From the NCBI GenBank assembly GCA_000009845.1, contig AP006628.2, positions 124,001 to 188,000 of the forward strand: 64,000 nt of DNA, read 5' to 3'. The first letter of the stretch is position 1; each line of letters starts with the position of its first letter. The notes under the pieces are model-generated. The model was not told where the DNA came from. It ran no database searches and saw only the letters and a program-made list of their open reading frames with translations. Both the position numbers and the translations under genes were made by a program. Source of the stretch: Onion yellows phytoplasma OY-M (GTDB taxonomy: Bacteria; Bacillota_I; Bacilli_A; Acholeplasmatales; Acholeplasmataceae). Below are positions 57,476-64,000 of the stretch, in pieces.

Positions 57476-59935
57476 TTACAATAAATTAGCAAACCTATCA
57501 AAAATAATTAAAGCATCTTGGTGAATGTTGTTTTCCAAAATAAAATCTAGATCCAAAGGCCAAATGCTATATTTTAGTGTCAATAAACAGCGATAACGGT
57601 TATTTTTTTTAGGAATAAGTGATAAAACAGGACCTAAAACAGTTATTTTGTGTGAAAAGCGATTGGCCAATACTGCTTTGATGCGGTAAGCAATATCAAA
57701 AGTTTTTTTAAAATCTTTATGAGAGATTAAAATTTGGCTCAGGTATCCAAACGGAGGGTTTTGTGATATTTTTCTTTCTTCTAAAAGTTGTCTCAAAAAC
57801 TCCTTTTCTTCATATTTGACTGCCGCATTAATTGCAAAATGGTCTATATTATAGCTTTGCACAATTACTTTGCCTTGTTCTTTTCTGCCACAACGTCCTG
57901 CTGCTTGAATGAGTAATTGAAAGGTTTTTTCTGAGCCTTTAAAACTAGGAATTTTGAGTAAAGAATCTGCCATTAAAATACCTACTAAAGTAACTTTGTG
58001 AAAGTCAAGTCCTTTGGCAATCATTTGAGTTCCTAACAAAATATCTGCTTTTTCTTGATTAAAATCGTTCCATAATTTTTCGTATTGACTAATTTTTGTG
58101 ATAGTATCTGAATCAAATTTGATAAGTCTTGCTTGCAAAAATTCTTTTTGGAGATAAGCTTCGATGTATTCGATACCAACGCCTACTTCTTTTATTTGTT
58201 CTTTGGAGCAGCGCATGCATTTTGGTGTAAATTGCTCTTTATAGTTGCAATGACTACATTTTAATAGTTCTTGTTTTTGATAAAAAGTAAGGCTATTGTT
58301 GCATTTATGGCATTTGGGGACAAAGCCGCAAAAACGACATAAAACAAATGGTGCAAAACCTTTAGTGTTGATAAATAAAATGGCTTGTTGTTGTTTGGCT
58401 AGAACTTCCCTTAATGCATGTTTGAGGGTTTGGGAAAAAGGTTCTAAATTGCCTTTTTTTAATTCTTCTTTCATGTCTACAAGTTCGATGGTAGGTAAAG
58501 CATCAATTAAAGCTCTTTTGGTAAGGCTTAAAAGTTGATAATTTTGTTGTAAAACTTGATAATGACTTTCCAAAGAAGGAGTAGCGCTTCCTAAAATTAA
58601 AGGAATTTTGTGGTATTTAGCCCTTATTTGTGCCAAGGTTCTTGCATCATAAGTGGCGCGCTCTTTTTCTATTAAAGCCTCGTCGTGTTCTTCGTCAATG
58701 ATGACAATTCCTAAATTATTTAAAGGAGCAAAAATAGCACTACGAGTGCCTAAAACAATGCAGGCTTGTTGTTCTTTGATTTTTAAAAATTGGTCTAAAT
58801 GTTCTTTGGGGCTTAAATAACTGTGTAAAATAGCTATATTTTTGTTTGTGAATTTGGCTTGGAGGCGTTGCATTAAAGGAGCTATTAACATTACTTCAGG
58901 TACCAATAATAAAACTTGTTTATTTTGATTGAGAACTTTGGTAATTAAATGGAGATAAATTTCAGTTTTGCCTGAGCCTGTTTTTCCGTATAAAAGATAA
59001 GTTTTGTGGTAATTAAGATTTATTTTTTGTGCTATTTGTTGTTGTTCTTCATTCAAAATTATTTTTTTGTCTTCTGCAAGTAAATCAAAGTTGTGATTTA
59101 GAACTATACTTATTTTTTGTTCTGTTTGTAAAAGAATCTTTTTGCGGATTAAGGATTGAATAATGCTGTTTGAAGTCAATTCTAAGGCTTTTTTTCTTGT
59201 GATTTCTTGAGTTTTTATTTTTGGTTTGCTATGTTTGATTTCATTTGAGCTTGTTTTATCTAACATTTTTAAAGGTTTTAAAGGTTTTAATTGTTTTAAT
59301 TCTTTTAATTTTGCAATAAAGTCTTTTTGCTTGGGTGTTAATTTTATATCTTTTTGTTCACTTAATTGCGGATTAAGGTGGTAAATGCATATTTTTTTTT
59401 CAGTGTTTTTTTCTTTGAGTTGTAAAATATCTTTGATTATGACAATTTTTTTCTTAGATAGTTTTGTAAAATGTTCTAATAGTTTTTCTTGCGATTTGTT
59501 TTTGGGATTTAAAAAAAGTTCCTTTTTGTTTGCGAAAAAACCTTTGAGATTTTCAGGAAATAACTCCTTATTTATAATTTTAATTTCTTTTAAAAAAGAT
59601 TTTACAAATTCTTTGGGGAAAATAGTTTCATAAACTAAGGCTTTAATAATGAAAGGAGTTTTTAACATTTCTTGGGATAATAAAAAAAATTCTTGATCAA
59701 AATAAGGAGTTTCATCTAAAATAGTTATTATTTCTTTTAAGTTCTTATTGAACTTGCTATTTTCTTTTAAATTGATAATATAGCCTAAGCGTTGCGAATT
59801 AGCATTACCAAAAGGAACTACAACTCTCATTGCTTTTTTGATTATCTTTTCAAAATGGGGTGGTACCAAATAATCAAAAGGTTTGTTAATTCCTTGATAT
59901 GTAGTTTTTATATCTATAATTATTTCAGCTATCAA
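57476..59935 (-). CDS. priA: primosomal helicase PriA
   Basis: An intact 819-residue PriA. The N-terminal DNA-binding domain begins MIAEIIIDIKTTYQGINKPF. The helicase has Walker A GKTGSGKTEIY, DEEHD, LGSATPS and the C-terminal motifs LLGTQMIAKGLDF and QAAGRCGR. Between them lies the zinc region with eight Cys (CRFCGFVPKCHKC, CSHC, CMRC). It restarts stalled replication forks. No neighbour on the same strand within 150 bases suggests an operon. Confidence 0.95.
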   Translation of the reverse strand: MIAEIIIDIKTTYQGINKPFDYLVPPHFEKIIKKAMRVVVPFGNANSQRLGYIINLKENSKFNKNLKEIITILDETPYFDQEFFLLSQEMLKTPFIIKALVYETIFPKEFVKSFLKEIKIINKELFPENLKGFFANKKELFLNPKNKSQEKLLEHFTKLSKKKIVIIKDILQLKEKNTEKKICIYHLNPQLSEQKDIKLTPKQKDFIAKLKELKQLKPLKPLKMLDKTSSNEIKHSKPKIKTQEITRKKALELTSNSIIQSLIRKKILLQTEQKISIVLNHNFDLLAEDKKIILNEEQQQIAQKINLNYHKTYLLYGKTGSGKTEIYLHLITKVLNQNKQVLLLVPEVMLIAPLMQRLQAKFTNKNIAILHSYLSPKEHLDQFLKIKEQQACIVLGTRSAIFAPLNNLGIVIIDEEHDEALIEKERATYDARTLAQIRAKYHKIPLILGSATPSLESHYQVLQQNYQLLSLTKRALIDALPTIELVDMKEELKKGNLEPFSQTLKHALREVLAKQQQAILFINTKGFAPFVLCRFCGFVPKCHKCNNSLTFYQKQELLKCSHCNYKEQFTPKCMRCSKEQIKEVGVGIEYIEAYLQKEFLQARLIKFDSDTITKISQYEKLWNDFNQEKADILLGTQMIAKGLDFHKVTLVGILMADSLLKIPSFKGSEKTFQLLIQAAGRCGRKEQGKVIVQSYNIDHFAINAAVKYEEKEFLRQLLEERKISQNPPFGYLSQILISHKDFKKTFDIAYRIKAVLANRFSHKITVLGPVLSLIPKKNNRYRCLLTLKYSIWPLDLDFILENNIHQDALIIFDRFANLL

Positions 59936-60022
59936 TTTTTTATCCTTGCTTTCCTTATTGCTTTAGTTTTTGAGGGTTTGATACTTCAATTATAACAAAA
60001 TTATAAATCATTTGGGATTAAT

Positions 60023-60050
60023 AAAAAAAGAGACTTTAAAAAGCCTCTTT
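60023..60050 (-). terminator. Rho-independent terminator after the ftsH paralogue
   Basis: AAAGAG and CTCTTT with inner CTT/AAG pairs. On the minus strand the stem is followed by TTTTTTTATT. Confidence 0.8.
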
Positions 60051-60093
60051 ACGATTTGTTTGATTGTAATTAATGTGTGCAAACGATTTTAAT

Positions 60094-62031
<1,938 letters not shown>

Positions 62032-62035
<4 letters not shown>

Positions 62036-62676
62036 AAAAAGCCTCGTAATCTTTTGTTTTTCAAGTATTTTTTAAAATAATATATTAAAACAAACATAAC
62101 TATTGTAAATGCTACCAAAGCAAATGACACTTTGATTAATAAACTTAAATTAAATGCAGGGTTAGTTTTGGTTGGTAAAAGTTGATTTTTATTGGCATCT
62201 TGTAAAACTCTTTGAAAACCTTGTTCTAGATTATCAGCTCGGAAATAGATTCTAAATTTGTAATAGTTGGTTTTTTGAGCTCTTGGGTTAAAATATTTTG
62301 CATACGTGATAATTCTTTTGATAATATCTAAATCCGTTAATGCCATCAAAAATGTATTTGTTGTGAGTCATTAAAGTAGGTTTGTGGATTATAGATACAA
62401 ATTCTATTTCCTTATTTAAAGTTTTATCCCACTTTTTTCCTTGATTTTGTTTGGGTGAGTTTTTTTATAGTTTTTGAGAGTTTGGATTTGAGGTGTGCTA
62501 ATAGCTAATGTTTTGCTTGCAATTTTATGATTTAGTCTTTGATTTTTAAATTGCAAATAAACTAACCCAATTAATAATGTTATTGATGTTATAGAAATGC
62601 AAAAAATACAAAATAATTTGAATTGGGGGTTTTTGTGGTAAAATAGTAGTTTTTTTTGATTTTGAAAATGATTAAT
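62032..62676 (-). pseudogene. two-helix membrane protein upstream of the FtsH paralogue, broken
   Basis: Three frames make one protein. The first begins after AAAGGAG at 62691-62685, but the codon at the right spacing is ATT (62676), so the ATG start is probably lost. It has a membrane helix (KLFCIFCISITSITLLIGLV). A shift near 62445 leads to QGKKWDKTLNKEIEF, and another near 62325 leads to RIITYAKYFNPRAQKTNYYK and a last helix (VSFALVAFTIVMFVLIYYF). Its stop overlaps the ATG of the FtsH paralogue (ATGA), so the two were translationally coupled. No function is known. The part from 62349 is an open ORF of 105 codons. Confidence 0.6.
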
Positions 62677-62691
62677 GAAGTTTGGCTCCTT

Positions 62692-63009
62692 TGTGATTAA
62701 AAATATTTAAATATATCCAAAATGGGAATAATTTAAATGATAGGAATAATGAAATGATGAAATATATTAAAAAATAATGACAATAATGACAAAATATAAA
62801 AAAGTTATTTTAAAAGTTGTATAATATCTTTATAAAGGTAAAAAAGCAAACCAAATATGGTAAAGATAAAATAAAGCCAAAATTTATGTCTAAAAGATTA
62901 AAATAAAAGCTGAAATGCAAAAACGGCATTAAAAAAACTCACTTATATTATTTTATTTGATGAACTAAAAACAATTTATTAATAAAAATAAAACGAAAAG
63001 GCGATATTC
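62692..63009. other. gap between divergent genes
   Basis: A+T-rich, with a TATAAT at 62820-62825 but no good -35. No other structure is seen. Both flanking genes read outward. Confidence 0.45.
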
Positions 63010-63219
63010 ATGTTAAAAAGACAAGCTAAAGAACAAAAAATTAGAAGAATGTTGAAAAAAGTTAATATTGATAAATTAAAAATTGTGATTTTGAAAAATT
63101 GTAGTAAAAAAACTTATTTTGAAGTTAAAAATCAGATTCTTTTTGTCAATCCCTCAAGTGAAAGTTATTGTAGATCAAGTTTTGGAAGAATTGACGAAAA
63201 AAATGGATTTGAAAAATAA
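63010..63219 (+). CDS. small basic hypothetical protein, possibly truncated by a frameshift
   Basis: A 69-codon frame beginning MLKRQAKEQKIRRMLKKVNI, very Lys/Arg-rich. After about residue 42 another frame looks more protein-like (PQVKVIVDQVLEELTKKM, stop near 63225), so this may be a longer gene broken by a shift. No clear ribosome site is present (GGCGAT lies before the ATG). No family is recognised. Confidence 0.3.
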   Translation: MLKRQAKEQKIRRMLKKVNIDKLKIVILKNCSKKTYFEVKNQILFVNPSSESYCRSSFGRIDEKNGFEK

Positions 63220-63235
63220 TTAGTCATTTACCAAA

Positions 63236-64000
63236 TTATATATTTAATTTATCAGATTCATTTATAATTTCTAATATAGTTGTTTTTATAAGAGTTTCTA
63301 ATTCTTGCATATCTTTTTGAAATATGGTAGTTATATTACCATTTTGAGCTATTTTTTGAATTGTTTTTTGGAGAGTTTGGAATTTGTTTCTTAACTCCAT
63401 TAAATTAAAAGATTGTTTTCTTAATTGTTTTATTAAAATATTTTGTTCTGGATTAGATTCAAGTTTGGCATTTGCATTAGCCATCAAATTTTGTTTTATA
63501 AAATCTTTAATGTCTGTGATTTTGAGTTTGCCTGCATTCATATCAATTATAATTTTATTTTTTTCAAGCAAGCTTAGTTGATTTTTTAATATTTGATCTA
63601 TATCATTATTAATATAGGTTTGTATTTTATCCAAAATATTTGTTGCTGTTTGTTGCCATTTATTTGTGTTATGCAATAATTGGTCTTTTAAAGCTAATAT
63701 AAGTTCGGTATTTGGTTTTTCTTTTTTCCAAAAAATATGCATTTTATTGTTTGGATTTTGATTTAAGGCATCTAAAAGATTATTTTGGGTTTGGTGTGAT
63801 TTCATTTTTTCATCATTAAAGTTTAAAAAAATAGCAAAAATTTTGTGTTGGATAGCATCAGTAATTTTTTGATTTGCATTACTTTTAGAAAGCATATGAT
63901 AATTATAAGCAAAAACTTCTTGGTTCCAATCAGGGTTTATTTTTCTAAATTCGGTTTTTAAATTTTCTAAATTCGGATTGAGACCTAAATAATGTTCAAT
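63236..64000 (-). CDS. hypothetical protein, 5' end beyond the window (degenerate J-domain-like start)
   Basis: The frame is open from the right edge (the ATG at 63895 is internal) to the stop at 63236, giving at least 254 codons. The part nearest the edge reads IEHYLGLNPNLENLKTEFRK then INPDWNQEVFAYNYHMLSKS, which resembles a DnaJ-type J-domain (Y-x-x-L-G-L, K-x-x-Y/F-R-K, then Pro-Asp), but the HPD motif reads NPD. The rest is helical and rich in Lys, Asn and Gln with no membrane segment. Function is not known; the J-domain link is weak. Confidence 0.45.
   Translation of the reverse strand: MEHYLGLNPNLENLKTEFRKINPDWNQEVFAYNYHMLSKSNANQKITDAIQHKIFAIFLNFNDEKMKSHQTQNNLLDALNQNPNNKMHIFWKKEKPNTELILALKDQLLHNTNKWQQTATNILDKIQTYINNDIDQILKNQLSLLEKNKIIIDMNAGKLKITDIKDFIKQNLMANANAKLESNPEQNILIKQLRKQSFNLMELRNKFQTLQKTIQKIAQNGNITTIFQKDMQELETLIKTTILEIINESDKLNI

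Noticed and set aside
59792-59995. Plus-strand ORFs opposite priA
   Set aside because: Antisense shadows of priA without ribosome sites.

Overview
The window looks like chromosomal DNA of a phytoplasma, a wall-less, insect- and plant-associated relative of the mycoplasmas. The base composition is very A+T-rich and TGA acts as a stop. groES and groEL are followed by a gene for an antigenic membrane protein (Amp: signal peptide, Lys/Ala/Val-rich exterior, one C-terminal membrane anchor) and then nadE. That order, and the Amp type, point to the aster yellows (16SrI) group, but I name no strain.

Layout. 1-1.8 kb: the 3' part of a MetQ/NlpA-type binding protein, a decayed paralogue, and sufU. 1.9-6.7 kb (minus strand): a split yhaM, cca, tadA, tdk, rpmE, rpmB. 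7-16.9 kb: an accessory island in which every large gene is broken. It held a membrane-anchored nuclease-like protein, two large envelope proteins and a membrane-anchored AAA+ ATPase. Between the nuclease remnant and the envelope operon lies a compact locus (8550-8915) that reads as a type I toxin-antitoxin system of the par/Fst layout. 17-55.6 kb (plus strand): an ECF-type S component, groES-groEL-amp, decayed nadE, mnmA, rel, hisS-aspS-tilS-ftsH, a pseudouridine synthase, a methionine-type ABC transporter, darA, rpsO, a DJ-1 family gene, rplM-rpsI-gltX-cysS, a TGS/uridine-kinase fusion, thiI, a SpoU methyltransferase, ppa, smpB, a DUF2779 nuclease, nusA-ylxR-infB-rbfA and pth. 55.7-64 kb (minus strand): a CorC/HlyC-type membrane protein, priA, a dead FtsH paralogue with its membrane-protein partner, and a partial unknown gene at the right edge.

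How the genes fit together. Most intact genes serve translation: five ribosomal proteins, four aminoacyl-tRNA synthetases, tRNA modification by MnmA, TilS, TadA and ThiI, IF2, RbfA, Pth and SmpB. Protein quality control (GroESL, FtsH), stringent response (Rel), c-di-AMP sensing (DarA) and import of small molecules (Met-type ABC, ECF S component) make up the rest. This fits a parasite that takes metabolites from its host.

The strongest new signal is the locus at 8550-8915. On the minus strand a promoter drives a 20-residue hydrophobic peptide with an ideal Shine-Dalgarno site and a terminator. On the plus strand a convergent promoter-terminator unit makes a short RNA of about 118 nt. Its sequence is complementary to the toxin start codon and to the leader just upstream of the Shine-Dalgarno stem, and its terminator loop is complementary to the toxin terminator loop. 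This is inferred from sequence alone.

Gene decay is widespread outside the core. The cases are metQ-like, yhaM (split), the island genes, nadE, metN (a one-base change in a run of 11 A) and the second ftsH. Many of the frameshifts lie in A or T runs, so some could be assembly errors or could be rescued by transcriptional slippage. The in-frame TAA/TGA codons are harder to explain that way. No tRNA or rRNA genes, CRISPR arrays or intact insertion sequences were seen.
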